From Clavelina lepadiformis (Eukaryota > Chordata > Ascidiacea > Aplousobranchia > Clavelinidae): a stretch of 64,000 nt of DNA. Where the stretch lies: assembly GCF_947623445.1 (NCBI RefSeq), contig NC_135244.1, forward strand, positions 23,622,860 through 23,686,859, read 5' to 3'. The position numbers were made by a program, and so were the translations under genes. Of the stretch, positions 48,768 to 61,163 are shown one piece after another. The notes beneath the pieces are model-generated. The model did not search any database, had not been told where the DNA came from, and saw only the letters and a program-made list of their open reading frames with translations. Numbering within the stretch: the first letter of the stretch is position 1; each line of letters starts with the position of its first letter.

Positions 48768-50069
48768 ATGGCGATAAAACTGTTAGTTCTTGGTGGAACT
48801 GGAATGCTTGGATTGGTCGTTTTAGAGAAAGCAGCCAATGCAGAAAGTGAATAAAATTCTTAATTTAACAAAACCAAAGAAATGTCAGCATATTCCTCAC
48901 AAGGCTTCATTACTTACTAGATGTCCAAGTGACAGCTTTCGTTCGAACACCGTCGAAAATTCCTCAAAATGTAAGAGAAAAAATCAAAGTCGTGGTAGGA
49001 GATATTATGAGCAAGGACGACGTGAGTAATGCCTTGACAGACCAAGACGTCGTCATTTCCTGTATTGGAAAACGGAAAGACCTAGGTACAGTCTAGCAGC
49101 TGTGTCTTTGAGTATCCATGGAACAGATGCTCAGAAATAAGCCCAATCGTTTATCAGCCACCCTTAAATGTAATGCAGAGAAATGTACAGTTTCAATAAT
49201 TGTGACTTTGTGAGAAGATGCACCATTATACACTGGACATGGGTTTCTATCATAAACTTCCCTCATTTATCAACAACAATAACACGTGTGACATCATAAT
49301 AGCAATAACTTCCACGTTTTCGTTTATTTACTGCAGACTTTATTTGACTATAGCCTAATTCTACACTTGCATAAAATCTCCATTCCAGGAACAACTCGGG
49401 TTTACTCACAAGGAATACGAAACATCGTTGAAGGGATGAGAAATCAGAATGTCAAATATCTTCAACTGATGGGGATATGTAAGTTTAAAACCTTGGCTAT
49501 AACACTTTGTGTCACTTACGATTGGAGCTGATTGCTTGCTCATGACAACTAATGTTTCATGATTCAAATTTTTATTTAGCTTTTTTTTTACCGAATGAGT
49601 TTCGACCGCCGAGGATATTCATGCCTGTTATACCAGACGCAGAGAATATGATTGAATATATAAAGACAGTGGAAGATATTACGTGGGTAGCTACAATGGC
49701 TCCTAACATCTCCAACCAGGAATACACAGGGACATGCAAAGTAACAAATTTAAGACAATTGCGAAGTTGGACTATTTTTCATTGGTCTAGTTAATACATG
49801 ATTACAACATAAAAATCACATATTTTATGCAGATAATTAGTAAAAGGGAAAATATGGTCATATGGCTGCCATTACTGTTTGGTATTTTGACTATTTTCAC
49901 AAAATTTTAGGTTGAAATCGACAAACTTCCAGGGCCATGGAATGTCACCAAACACGACCTTGCTGATTGGCTGGTTACTTCAGTCATGGATCAATCAAAA
50001 ATGGACGAGTACAAACACAAACTAGTCGGCATATCAAGCATGTCAACCCGCTACTGCATGATCTCATGA
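48768..50069 (+). CDS. BLVRB-like NAD(P)-binding protein D
   Basis: Exons 48768-48846, 48921-49085, 49389-49478, 49580-49740, 49911-50069; 654 nt, 217 aa. Rossmann motif GGTGMLG; VTAFVRTPSKIPQNV; GDIMSKDD; DQDVVISCIG; MAPNISN at the BLVRB His position; end HDLADWLVTSVMDQ and HKLVGISSM. It starts only 291 bp after the stop of gene C and is its closest sibling. The short gap is compatible with operon-like transcription, known in ascidians, but nothing here proves it. Confidence 0.88.
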
Positions 50070-51042
50070 GCAATAGCACGTGTGCATAATAGCAGTATCT
50101 GCATTTGAAGTCAAACTAAAGGCGGACACTACTGGTCACCAAATCATGGTTAAAAGCAATACCAATGACATGTTAAGTTATTTCTGCGTGGCCAGCGTGT
50201 AAACCACATGTATGTAGCTACATAGGTTGTAATTGACTGCCCAGTGGTTATCAGCCACCATCTGTGTTTAAACCACATCTGCAACGATTGTTTTTTTAAG
50301 CAGAATAAAATGAAAATAAACTTAGCAAGTTACAGTACCTGGTGACATCATCGAGCTTCCCGGGGTCCTTGGCTTGGATTCTCACAACACATTTAATTCA
50401 CAAACTGTGCTGTTGAATTTTTTATGTTACAATGCTGAACAAAATTAGTTTCACCTAAACAAAATAAGTAATTATATTTACCAAAACTACTAAAATATTA
50501 TCTTTCTATTGCAAATATCAGAAGCAACTGAGCTTTAATGCGCTGTGTCGTTTGCAAAATCATTCACAAGTGATCAAAGACTATAAATGAGTTTTCAAAA
50601 TCGTCATTGTCAATACACAGTGGTAGAGACGCAAGTTCCTAGTTTGACCAAGTTTATATTATATTTGCTATTGAGCAGTGATAAATTCAATTCTGCTGCA
50701 AGAAACAGTAAATATAGAAATGCTTTAAAAAAATGTAAAAGTTCGTCAAAAATGAAATCACAGCAGGTGTGTCACAAACACATGAAAGCGATAAAAATAA
50801 AGATATCATATAAAATTCACAGTGGGTAAAACTGAAGAAACAAGATAACAATTGATACTTATACCAAGATAACTTTATAATATGAATTACAGACATATGC
50901 ACAGGGCTCAAAGCTGCAGACGAAACGACGTAAAATGTCAAAACAGTAAATATATCAATTTAGTTTACTAGGTTTTTTCTGGTGTGACATTTTGACTTTG
51001 CACGTGTTCTGTCTTTCCACTGCAAATCCTTCATAAAAGCTT
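50070..51042. other. Convergent spacer, BLVRB-like D / DYNC2LI1
   Basis: About 1 kb between two stop codons; should contain both 3' UTRs. AT-rich, no gene recognised. Confidence 0.6.
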
Positions 51043-54000
51043 TCAGGCAATTCTATCAGTCCACTTGTGGCTTTCTTGTCTCTTGTAAGCTTCAAGTTCT
51101 TTGTCTTTTTGTGCTCGCAATTCATCGATCTTTGGTTCTCGAAATTGTGCGTCTTTTGCTGGATCTGGAATGTCGGCTTGCTTCACGTCGCCATCTTGTG
51201 GAAAGTGTCCACAAAAGGCAATTTTCCACGTTTCTGACGGATTCCTAAAATAATTACCCGTTAAATGAAGAACCATAGTCACAATCCAACAAGGAACTTC
51301 CCGCCATAGACAACAAACTTTCATTACTTTGATGTGATCCGACCTATATCTGAGCTCGCAAGGGGGGCTTTCCCTATAGCATCCATGCTGTCCATACCAC
51401 AGGGAATATAAAGAGGCCGTGCGCTATCAATGATTGGGGATTTGCTAAAACAACAGACATAAACGTGTTAGATGTGAGCAAATAGAACAAATGTTGCTTA
51501 AGCAGTAAAAATAATTTGTACCTGTACCAGACGGAGAAGAAACTAACTTGACATTATGCCATGAACCGGCATTTAATATAAATTGTCACTTACTTTAACT
51601 GCCCATCAAAGACAGACACGTTCATGATGTGTTTGAAACCTCTCATTGTTGTATCGACCTTTGAACTCACGTACATCGCCGTCGCTCCGTTGGAATGTGC
51701 CAGGAATCGCATACATTTCGTTATTACCTGAAGATATAACGAAGTTGTACGGATTTTGCACAGAATAACTTAACAATAATTTTATCAGTTAACATTGTTA
51801 TTGCATTGTTATTCTCTATTGTTATTGCGCCAATGCGTTAAATTATGTCAATCCCAGTGCAATGCGCAATGATTCACCTTTTTCTTATCAGAATCCATAT
51901 CCTGGTACAGATCAAATTTACTTCCGATAATAAACAATGGAACCGGAAATGGATTGATCGAATTTGCGTCCTGAAAAAAAAAGACATCTTATAATCCTAA
52001 CAGGCATAGCATGAAAAACCAGGCACAATAAACCAAAACGAAAAACTTCATTAACACCTGATAGCAAGATACTTATCAAAATGGCGCACATGAAACAAAC
52101 ACCACTGTGCATAAGCAGTAAGTACACATGCCAACTGGGTCGTGGCAAAATGGTTGGCCGGTTGTGGCCGCTGGGTTCAGCGACTTACGTTTCTATCTTT
52201 TCCCCCGATTCTCTCCCAAGCTGCTTTGTTCATGAGTTGCTGGAATCCTGGATTTTGTTTGTTGCCAGTTTTTAAAACGACATCGAGTCTCTCCCGCATC
52301 GCCCTAAGCAACGTCTCCGCCGTGAACCACAACTTGTTCGGCTCCGATAAATCAAGGAACTAGAAAAATAAGAATTCTTAGATAATGCATAGCGATAAAT
52401 TTGAATCTGGTTTTACGTGTAAATACATGGATGAGTTTACATTCCTTATCAGCGTATAAATATAAATAATCTACAAATATCTTCACGTGTTAGGGAACAT
52501 TTTATATCAATGTAGCCTTTGATGTCATTCACTCACTCAATCAATTTAATTAAAGTAAAAGTAATATTTGAAATGAGTAATAAATCATGAATTTTGATGT
52601 CAATGACTCACAATGCAAAAAAAGTATTTGCACAGGAAATGGAGGCGCAAAACAACACAAGGTTAACTTAAATTGAGTGTCTTTGTCTTGTAGTGATCCC
52701 GCTTCCAACCGAATACGTGTCAAACCAACCAGTGGTACAGAATTACTGACTGATAAGAAAGTTATTTGTTTGAAGCAGCGATGTCATTGTAAAGAGAAAA
52801 CCTGTGTGCACTGAAGCGTGCACATTGCCTTGGGTGTCAGTTCATAAAGAGAGAGACAGAAAGAGGGAAAAAGAGAGATTAAAGCCAGTCAGCTGTGTAT
52901 AGAGCTAACAGCAATGCGTGACATGTTACAAGTGTCTCTGCTAATAACTGGAAAGTTTTAACGTTTAAAGTTGAAATATGAAGAAATTGGTTGTTTTTGG
53001 TGGCACAGGAAGAACCGGGCTGGCAGTTTTAACCAGAGCAAGCCAAGACCCAGGTTCTAGAGCATTGATAAATGAAATACAGACAAAACTGTTTAATGTT
53101 TAACACGTAACTAATGCATGACTATGTTAATAAGTGACTTATTCAAGCTGGTCAAATAGCGTGGTACTCGTAAGTATTTACAAAACTTTCAACATATTAT
53201 GATACATCCATTAAAAACTATTAACTGCGCGGTATTTCATTAGTTTTAGTCCTGTGGTTCTGAAAGAGGTTGCACAATTGAGTAAGCATTAATTCACAGA
53301 ACTTCAAGTGACTGCATATCTCAGGAAGCCTGAAAAAGTGCCAGAAAACGTGAGAAGTAAGATCAAAATAGTCTTGGGAAATGTTCTTGACGCTGAACAA
53401 GTGGCAAATGTTATTGAAGGACAAGATGCCGTTATATCATGTCTTGGACAGGGATTCAACATACGTAAGTAAAAAATACAAGAAAATATTTTAGTGCGGT
53501 GATCAAGTGACATTGTATGCAGGCCACACAACTGTAATATCAGAAGGTGTGAAAAACATAGTGCAAGGGATGAGGCAACACAGTGTTAAAAGGATCATCT
53601 TGGTTGGCGTATGTAAGTAAAAAAAGCAACAGCAAAAAGTGAAAACAAGACGATAGAACTTCCTAATCATGCTGAGTCATTCCATTCAGCATTCCTACTT
53701 CCTGGTGAGAAAACAATTTTCTTCTTAAAAGCGATAACTCTTGATCACGAACGAGCCTTAAATTACATCAAAACGTGCAAGGACATCGAGTGGATTATGT
53801 GCATGCCGCCAGAAATTGTGGACTTGCCGTACACCAAAAGCTACAAGGTATAGCGGCTTCTGTGTTGTTGTCAACACTGCTAAGAACCATATAAACCAAC
53901 ACCTTGAAATAAGATACATGCAAAATATATCTAGTCATTGTTTGTCTTTTTACTTAAAAAAGCTTCAATCTCTGTGTCTATAAAATTGCATAAATCTCAG

Positions 54001-57000
54001 TTGCTAGAAAGATTGTTCAATCGATTTGTGGCATATAGCAGCCTGCATTACGCGCCAACAACTTCCTGCAACAGTAGGTGTCATGTTTCAACAAGCTCAA
54101 TATATACAGGTGGCCATCAACAAGCTAGCAGGGTCAAATGTGGCCACGACGCATGACATCGCTCACTGGATGCTGAGCTGCGTGAAGGATGAGAAAACAG
54201 CTGAAGAATACAAACACCAGCTGGTCGGACTCGGCTCATTTTTAAGCCTTCCTCGCTGGTTGACCGGCACCTCACAAGGGGTGGCCAGTTTGGTAGGAGC
54301 AGGGCTGGTGGCTGCTGCACTGTGCTGGTATTTCAACTGACAGACAATTATTGCTGAGGAGGTGGTGAACAAACACATAGGAACCAAAGAAGTGCAATGA
54401 CTTCAGTTTAAATACAAATAACCAAGAAAAATCATTCAATCACAGTTTGGTGCAAAACTGCCAAAAATAAATCGTTGGAAAAAGGCAAAATTAGTTGCGT
54501 TTTCTCAGCATCAAGTGTAATATATTGCCTACTACTTATTCTTATCTTGGCTCAAGTACATTTGCAGAAGAACCAAAATGATCAAAATGCTGAGATGATT
54601 TTGCTAATTGTTGAATATGCTGCGTCATCTATTTTATCATCTTGTGCTGCAAAAATTTTTCAGATAAATTAAAATAATGTTGATTTGACAGAGCTGATGT
54701 AATGGGCTTTTACTTAAGAAAACTGGATAAAAAATGGCAACTTTAACGCACCGATAAGTTACCGCAACTGCATACCATGCATGTATAGATTATAGGTTGA
54801 AGGGATTATAAATTTATATTATGAAATATGAAGAAATTGGTTGTTTTTGGTGGCACAGGAAGAACCGGGCTGGCAGTTTTAACCAGAGCAAGCCAAGACC
54901 CAGGTGAGAAAAAATATCCACCATGGTGTATATTAGCATCATGACCAACATAATGTTCATGGTTTCTGTCCACCAGAGCCAGTAACATCATCTATTTAAG
55001 ACGAAACTCTTAATACAGTATAACGATCAACGAATCATTTTGTTTTCATCATTGGCACGGTGGGGACAATAACTTAGTGAGATGTTTGTAAGCAGCATGA
55101 GTTAACACACATGTTTATATTCACAGAGCTTCAAGTGACTGCATATCTAAGGAAGCCTGAAAAAGTGCCAGAAAACGTGAGAAGTAAGATCAAAATAGTC
55201 TTGGGAAATGTTCTCGATGCTGAACAAGTGGCAAATGTTATTGAAGGACAAGATGCCGTTATATCATGTCTTGGAAAAGGATTCAATATTTGTGAGTCAA
55301 GCACAACCTGACATATTTATACTGAGTGAACATAAGTACAAGAGAATGACATATACGCTACGAATCCTTTACAACATGAATGCTGAATGCTAGGTGTCAA
55401 TGTTACCACAGCAAAGTTATGTAGTTTAAGTGCCAGTTTGGAAATTTTTTTATAATAAATTCTTTACAAGAAATTACGTCTCTTTGAAAAAGTGTCCGGT
55501 TACATACATGATATATGACATACTGCTTTTATACCTATACAATCGAAATTTGTTTGTGTCAGTTTTAAATGTAACGCTATTTGCAAACCTTTGCAATAAA
55601 ATCCAATTCTACTGTTTTCTTGAGTTAAAGTGGCTGATCAAATTTTAAACTTGGAAAATTAAAAACGGCGTTTCGAAGAGCTCCAACTCAAACTTTTCCA
55701 GCCTTAGTTTTATTTTAACTTATGTAATATTTACCCTGTTAAATGTGAATGACGTGCATGTCATTGAGGCCTAATTAATAATAGCTTCAGCTTTCAATTA
55801 ACTTGCATTATTCAGGTCCCACAACATTAATCTCGGAAGGTGTCAAAAACATAGTTCAAGGAATGCGGGAGCACGGAGTTAAAAGAATAGTTTTGGTCGG
55901 CGTGTGTAAGAAAAAGTTTTAATACCATAGACAGTAGCAGTACATATTAGATACTAATACTATGTAACTGTCATCATTAATTAATTATCAACCACTTTTC
56001 AAAATAATTTTCAATTTGATTTCCCAGCGTTTCTGCTTCCTGGCCGCAAGACCATGTTCATTTTGAAGGAGATTACTGCCGACCATGAACGAGCTCTCAA
56101 TTACCTCAAAACATGCAAAGACATCGACTGGATCATGTCCATGCCTCCACAGATAATTGACGCTCCTTACACTGGCACTTACAAGGTATATGTCAAAAAA
56201 ACAGCACATCTCTGGTGACATAATTTTTTGGTCACAAGTAGAACGGTGGAATATGCTGCCTTAGATCAGAGATCTGGAATCTATGGCTCGCCACCCAGAT
56301 GTCACTCTTTCGATAACGGCATTTGGCTTGCAGATTGATTTAAGCTGGCATTTATTAGCACAATTGTTAAGATTAAAACTTTTTCTGTAATTGTGAGTCC
56401 TATTAATAGTAAGAAGCATGTTATTACAGAGTAAATTCAGACATTTACCGTTGTCTAAAGTTGTTCGTTTTGCTTAAAAATGCACATGTCAGTTGCATTA
56501 AGTGTTGAAAAATATTATATGGCTCTCACGGAAATACAATTAAAAATACGTAGCTTTCATGGCTACGTTCTCCCTTAGCCAAAAAGGTTCCTGACCCCAG
56601 CCTTAGATTGATCGCATGATAATTCACATGTGACGATGGATAAGATTTTAAAAACAACATTTGTAACATTTGCATTTTTTGTGAAGGTGGCGATCAACAA
56701 GTTGTGCGGATCAAGAAAAGCAACGACTCACGATATTGCTCATTGGATGCTCACTTGTATTAAGGATGAGGAAGTGGCAAAAGAATACAAACATCAACTG
56801 GTCGGAATATCATCTTTTCTCTCATTCAAGCAGGGTTTGACCCGGCTAAAAATTGGGTTTTATGGTTTGTTCGCTTTTGCTCTTGTCGGAACACTTTGGT
56901 ATTCAGGATGGTTGAAAAACATTTTTCCGTAAAAAAAAACTTCGGGATTTTTTGCTGTTTTACAAAAAATAAATCTACAGGAACTTAAGAAGAAGATGTA

Positions 57001-59002
57001 ACTAAATTTCAAGTGTTCGTTTATACCTTGAATTTGTTTGTAACTTGACTAATTTTATACATGCACAGTACCACCTAGGAATAACCAGACATTCCTACGC
57101 CATCAGTTTTAAAAGCATTCTGTCAATCAAAAGATAGTGACAACAGAACTATTCATGTGTACATTTTAACTGACAGCTAATGATCATTTTATCTCGATAA
57201 ACTTTGTCATGCCCAGGTTGCAAAAAACATTTCGGCGTTTTTATGAATGTATATATGCTTTAACTCTGCAAGCGTTATCGTCATATGTGAATAAAATCTA
57301 CTTTTAATAAAGCAAGTAATTTTGAAAATAAAATTCCGTTTATGTTCAGATTCTCTCAAACACAGCGCTTGTTATTTCCATCTGCAAAGGCTCACAAGAA
57401 GGCATCCATTACCATATAACCCTAGGACATTTTTGATGCATTGTCATAGCCCTTGCTTCTAAAAAAAGACCAAATTTTTCAAAACCAAAGTTGAGACCGA
57501 AATGTGTTCCAGTTTAACCGAAACACAGCCTTCAACTAACAAAGTTAAATACTTCAAGATAAAAATAATTGCCAAGGTTTTGCACCCACTGCCGTATATT
57601 TTGCATGTGCCCTGCGTTTACAGTTGAAAGCGCAGTGCCATATCAATGACAAAAGGCATAATATAAGTAGAATGTACAAAGTTTAACAACGCAGCAGCTG
57701 GTTATAACGTACTACAGCCACAATGTTAACCTTATGAATATGCCTGCTGGAATTTAATGGATGGCGAGAACAAAACACACTAAACTTAAATAGCCATAAA
57801 GCTATCGTTTTATACATTCCAAAATAAACCTATTATTGTAAAATAACTAGGAATGTCACCAAACAAGGAAAAGTGATTTACCAAGAGAACAGTCATCCTT
57901 TGCAGGGTATCCAGTGTGAGAGGAATGTCGACCAATTTGCGCAGATTTGTGCCACCTCCCAACTCCCATATATGACCAGTAAGCTTGTGTTGCTGCAGAT
58001 GTTAAATAAACACGGCCAAAACTTCACAGTTTAAAGTACAAGTGAATATGTTCCAGCAATTTAAAAACATTCTTCATACAATAGAAACATATATAGTATA
58101 GCATACATACTATATATATATATTAGAGCAGCTAAAATTTAGGTTGGAAAAGTTCGATGAAGTGTTACGCTGAGCTTAAAAAATGTGATCTATTCAGCAC
58201 ACATTCAGATCAGTGGTTTTTAAACTTGTCAAAGACACTGAACCCCGACCCGAGTTTCAAACATACATTCATTGAACCTTCTGTTAAAATTTAAGAACGT
58301 GCATCATACACACAGTCCCATTTTTTTAATGTCGTCTAAGAATGACTCAGCAAGGAGTTTGATTGGAATCTAAGAAGCACTGATGTAAACTATAACCAAT
58401 GATGATTACAACACATTCCAGAAAATAATTGTGATACTCACTAAGTTAGTAGCTCTGCGAGCAAATGTGTATTCTAAAGCAGTTGTTGGTTTGGCGCTAT
58501 CTTCTCTGCTCAAAAACTTCAACATAACTGTAGTTTTTCCCTGAGCAACAGAAACATATTACTACTTTTATAAAAAAATTTTCAATTAGCATTATCGCTT
58601 CTAGCATGTAGCAATATTTATCGTGTTGACTCCATGCAGTTTATCTATTCTTCGTTTTAGATATTTGTTTTGTAACATGACAAATGCTTAATCTCTTCAT
58701 TCCAGTTGATCTGTTTTTCACGTACACAAATCATTATTCCCCGTGGTTTGAAGTTATGAATGTTCAGAAAACAAATTTCCAAATAATGTCGCCGTACGTA
58801 ACAATATTTCAAATACTGACACTTGAAACAGAAATGCCATCTGACTTTAGACCTATAGAACATGATGATAATGTAACTTTCTTACCGAAGATTTTCCGCC
58901 GACAAACAAGCAGGATTTCTCGGCCCCTTTTAAGCCGTCTTTCTCAGTGAGCATGACTTCCTGATTTGCAGCATCCCAGATGTTTCGAATCAATCCGGAC
59001 AT
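51043..59002 (-). CDS. DYNC2LI1: Cytoplasmic dynein 2 light intermediate chain 1
   Basis: Eight exons: 59002-58886, 58540-58442, 57992-57882, 52359-52189, 51970-51878, 51727-51594, 51444-51328, 51244-51043; 1044 nt, 347 aa (human protein about 351). It is a subunit of the dynein-2 motor that drives retrograde transport in cilia. Marks: Walker A split by intron 1 (GGKSS|GKTTVML), [49 protein letters not shown], and a C-terminus matching the family: [28 protein letters not shown]. Every join keeps phase. Intron 3 (52360-57881) is 5.5 kb, over ten times the others, and houses two plus-strand BLVRB-like genes. Confidence 0.95.
52978..54340 (+). CDS. BLVRB-like NAD(P)-binding protein E, tail-anchored
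   Basis: Exons 52978-53053, 53300-53464, 53523-53612, 53690-53847, 54110-54340; 720 nt, 239 aa. Rossmann motif [47 protein letters not shown] at the BLVRB His position; [14 protein letters not shown] and HQLVGLGSF. Unlike A-D it continues with a linker and one hydrophobic segment at the very end ([17 protein letters not shown]), so it is predicted to be anchored with its enzyme domain in the cytosol. Exon 1 is identical to that of gene F, but its donor is GTTCTA, not F's GTGAGA, so correct splicing is doubtful. Antisense within DYNC2LI1 intron 3. Confidence 0.83.
54341..54827. other. Spacer E-F within DYNC2LI1 intron 3
   Basis: 487 bp, AT-rich. A short ORF at 54475-54672 has no family resemblance. 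The last bases before ATG 54828 (gaaatatg context) match those before gene E. Confidence 0.5.
54828..56932 (+). CDS. BLVRB-like NAD(P)-binding protein F, tail-anchored
   Basis: Exons 54828-54903, 55127-55291, 55816-55905, 56028-56185, 56687-56932; 735 nt, 244 aa. Closest to gene E: exon 1 is identical and exon 2 nearly so ([20 protein letters not shown]). GGTGRTG motif; MPPQIID at the BLVRB His position; [14 protein letters not shown] and HQLVGISSF. The C-terminal extension has a single membrane segment ([18 protein letters not shown]) followed by a short basic tail, LKNIFP. Intron 4 carries a hAT-type element (56267-56600). Transcribed antisense to DYNC2LI1, in whose third intron it lies. 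Confidence 0.87.
56267..56600. mobile_element. Non-autonomous hAT-type element, 8-bp TSD
   Basis: 334 bp flanked by perfect 8-bp direct repeats ccttagat (56259-56266 and 56601-56608). Ends are hAT-like: 5' CAGAGATCTGGAATCT and 3' AGGTTCCTGACCCCAG, which are imperfect inverted copies. No coding capacity. Sits in intron 4 of BLVRB-like F, itself inside DYNC2LI1 intron 3. Confidence 0.88.
56933..57881. other. Remainder of DYNC2LI1 intron 3
   Basis: About 950 bp between the stop of gene F and DYNC2LI1 exon 3. AT-rich; no further gene or repeat recognised. Confidence 0.6.
58211..58382. mobile_element. Possible old hAT-type MITE
   Basis: 172 bp in DYNC2LI1 intron 2, starting CAGTGGTTTTTAAAC and ending CTAAGAAGCACTG, imperfect inverted ends of the hAT type. 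The flanking 8 bp (attcagat and atgtaaac) do not match, so it is either old or a false call. Confidence 0.35.
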
Positions 59003-59258
59003 GATATTCAAGCAAGTGCAAAAATTTTATTTCTATAATGTTGTACTTCGCTAAAGCGATAAATGAAAAATTCATTAAGTTTGTTTCATTCAGTTTCATG
59101 CTTCTGTGCAACTGAGGGCTACAATGTCGTGCCCTTGCCTTGGCCACAGAAACGAGATCTTAATCTCTGGGATGGTTTTTTTTGGTGAAGTTTTATTTTT
59201 ACTATCAAACATGTACAATAAGATTGGCCTATTGGCTTTCATTTTTACAAGGATTCAT

Positions 59259-59309
59259 GGGTCTAGTGTACAAATGCACAACCACTTGATGCATTCGTAT
59301 ACTAGACCC
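59259..59309. repeat. Inverted repeat / hairpin
   Basis: Arms of 20 bp (59259-59278, gggtctagtgtacaaatgca, and 59290-59309) pair at 18 of 20 positions around an 11-base loop. A third right-arm-like copy lies at 59341-59360 (tgcacttgtataatagaccc). Could be a decayed inverted-repeat element or a structured transcript. Confidence 0.7.
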
Positions 59310-61136
59310 CAGCCACTCAAATTGTGATATCACCTGGATATGCACTTGTATAATAGACCCAGATTCATTTGGTCAAAGAAATTGAAAACGTTTGACAAAG
59401 TATTCATTGATTACATTCATTACCGGTATTATGGTAATGTGTGATGTACAGCATCGAAGCAATTTTCATTTATTAGTTGCTTGAACACACCACCTACTCG
59501 TCTGCTTAATTTTCAATTTTTCAACTGATGTTTTATGGATTTAACTAGTTATGAGTTTAGTGGCCATGCTAGTTATTAACATCAATTATTAACGTTTGTT
59601 TCTCTTGAGCATGTTTCAAAACGTTTCGGCTTTGTCACTTTTTTTATTCGTTTGCGCATGTTAGTAATAACTGGCTTGATTTTTCGTCCCCGCCGTGCTT
59701 TCCATAAAAAAATAGTGATTGATTTGATTGAAAAATGTTTATTACACTAAAATAAACTGCACAAATACACAAGGCCTAACACCGTACAGGCTGTATCCGC
59801 ACATTTCGGATTTATAGGAATCAGTTGGACTTTTTCGTATTCCCTTTTTGCCAATGCTAAATATTTTTGTTTGCTGGCTAGTTCAAGATGGAAATCAAAT
59901 TTTGCTAGATTTGTGCGCTAACTTTTTCATCTTGAGGTTAGCCACTGGTAAAACAAAAAAGAGTACGTACGTCATAAATGTTAAAACCAAACGCAAAAAC
60001 CTTCCAAATTTGCTTGCAACACCAATTTTTTATGTAAAACGGCAGTTTCGGCACACGTTTGACAAACTGTTTTGGGTTTATTTGTAAAGTTATGTTCTAA
60101 CCGTAGATGAAATTTTACAAGCTCAAGAGCGACCGAACGACCTGCAGTGACGTATTGCTTAAGCTAATTTAGTTTTCCATAAATTTATGAGTAAAAACAA
60201 TTTTGACGTTTGACGCTTTTACATCTTTCCTTACGTTTCGACTAACACTAGTTCTTTACATCAACATATTTCTGTAAATTTTGTTGATCCTTAACAGGTG
60301 AGCTTTGACAATTATCAAAAATGCAATGCTGACCACAAATTAGAGTTAAAGTACCGACAACTACATAACCACTTGTTACTTAGTGACATATCTCTAAGGT
60401 AATATGTCCAGGTACTGTAGTTACTTAGTAAAGCTAGAAGCTGCAAGGCCAAAGCTGTAATCACAAACATATCTAAGTACCTATTTCACAAATTTCTATA
60501 GCTGGTTACCAAAAACTGATTGACATAAAGCTAAAAATGGCCATTTTTAAAACAATTTAACCTATCAGAGACCTCACTTTTATAACAACCTTAATGAGAC
60601 AATTCAAATATACGAGATAGTTTCGAAAGTAACAGTTTCCCAGTGGTTCACCTCGATTACTGGAGCAAGTAAAAAACGGACTAGTCTTTACTTTGGGGTT
60701 TTCCCATTGTAGAAGTCATCATGTGGCATTTGCGTAATTAAAACCCCGTCTGCTCACAGAGAAAGTTGATAATTTTGTGTGGAAAAAATGAAATGTACTC
60801 GCGGTGCAACGACTGCAACGTACATGCCATGTATAGCTACGCAGAACGAAAGTTCGTACGTTAACGATAAGGAAGAGGTAAAGGAATAGGTTTGGGACCG
60901 GGGTTACCAGCGTATGAAACTGCTATTAATTACCGTTATGAATAACTGCACATTACCAGACATTATAATTATAACCATTACGTTGAAAGAAGAATTATAA
61001 GCAATACGTTGCTATAAAGAGACTTTGCCTGACTGAAAGTTTTATAGAGTGTATTTAGAGCATCAAATTCAATGCAGCAAGATTAACTCAGGATTAACAA
61101 ACTGAAAAGTAGGCCTAGTCTTTGTGTTTTATAGTC

Positions 61137-61163
61137 TATAGACTCTATACTATAGAGTCTATA
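61137..61163. repeat. Perfect 13-bp palindrome
   Basis: tatagactctata and its exact reverse complement separated by one base. No known binding site fits; may be a chance or simple-sequence product. Confidence 0.7.
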
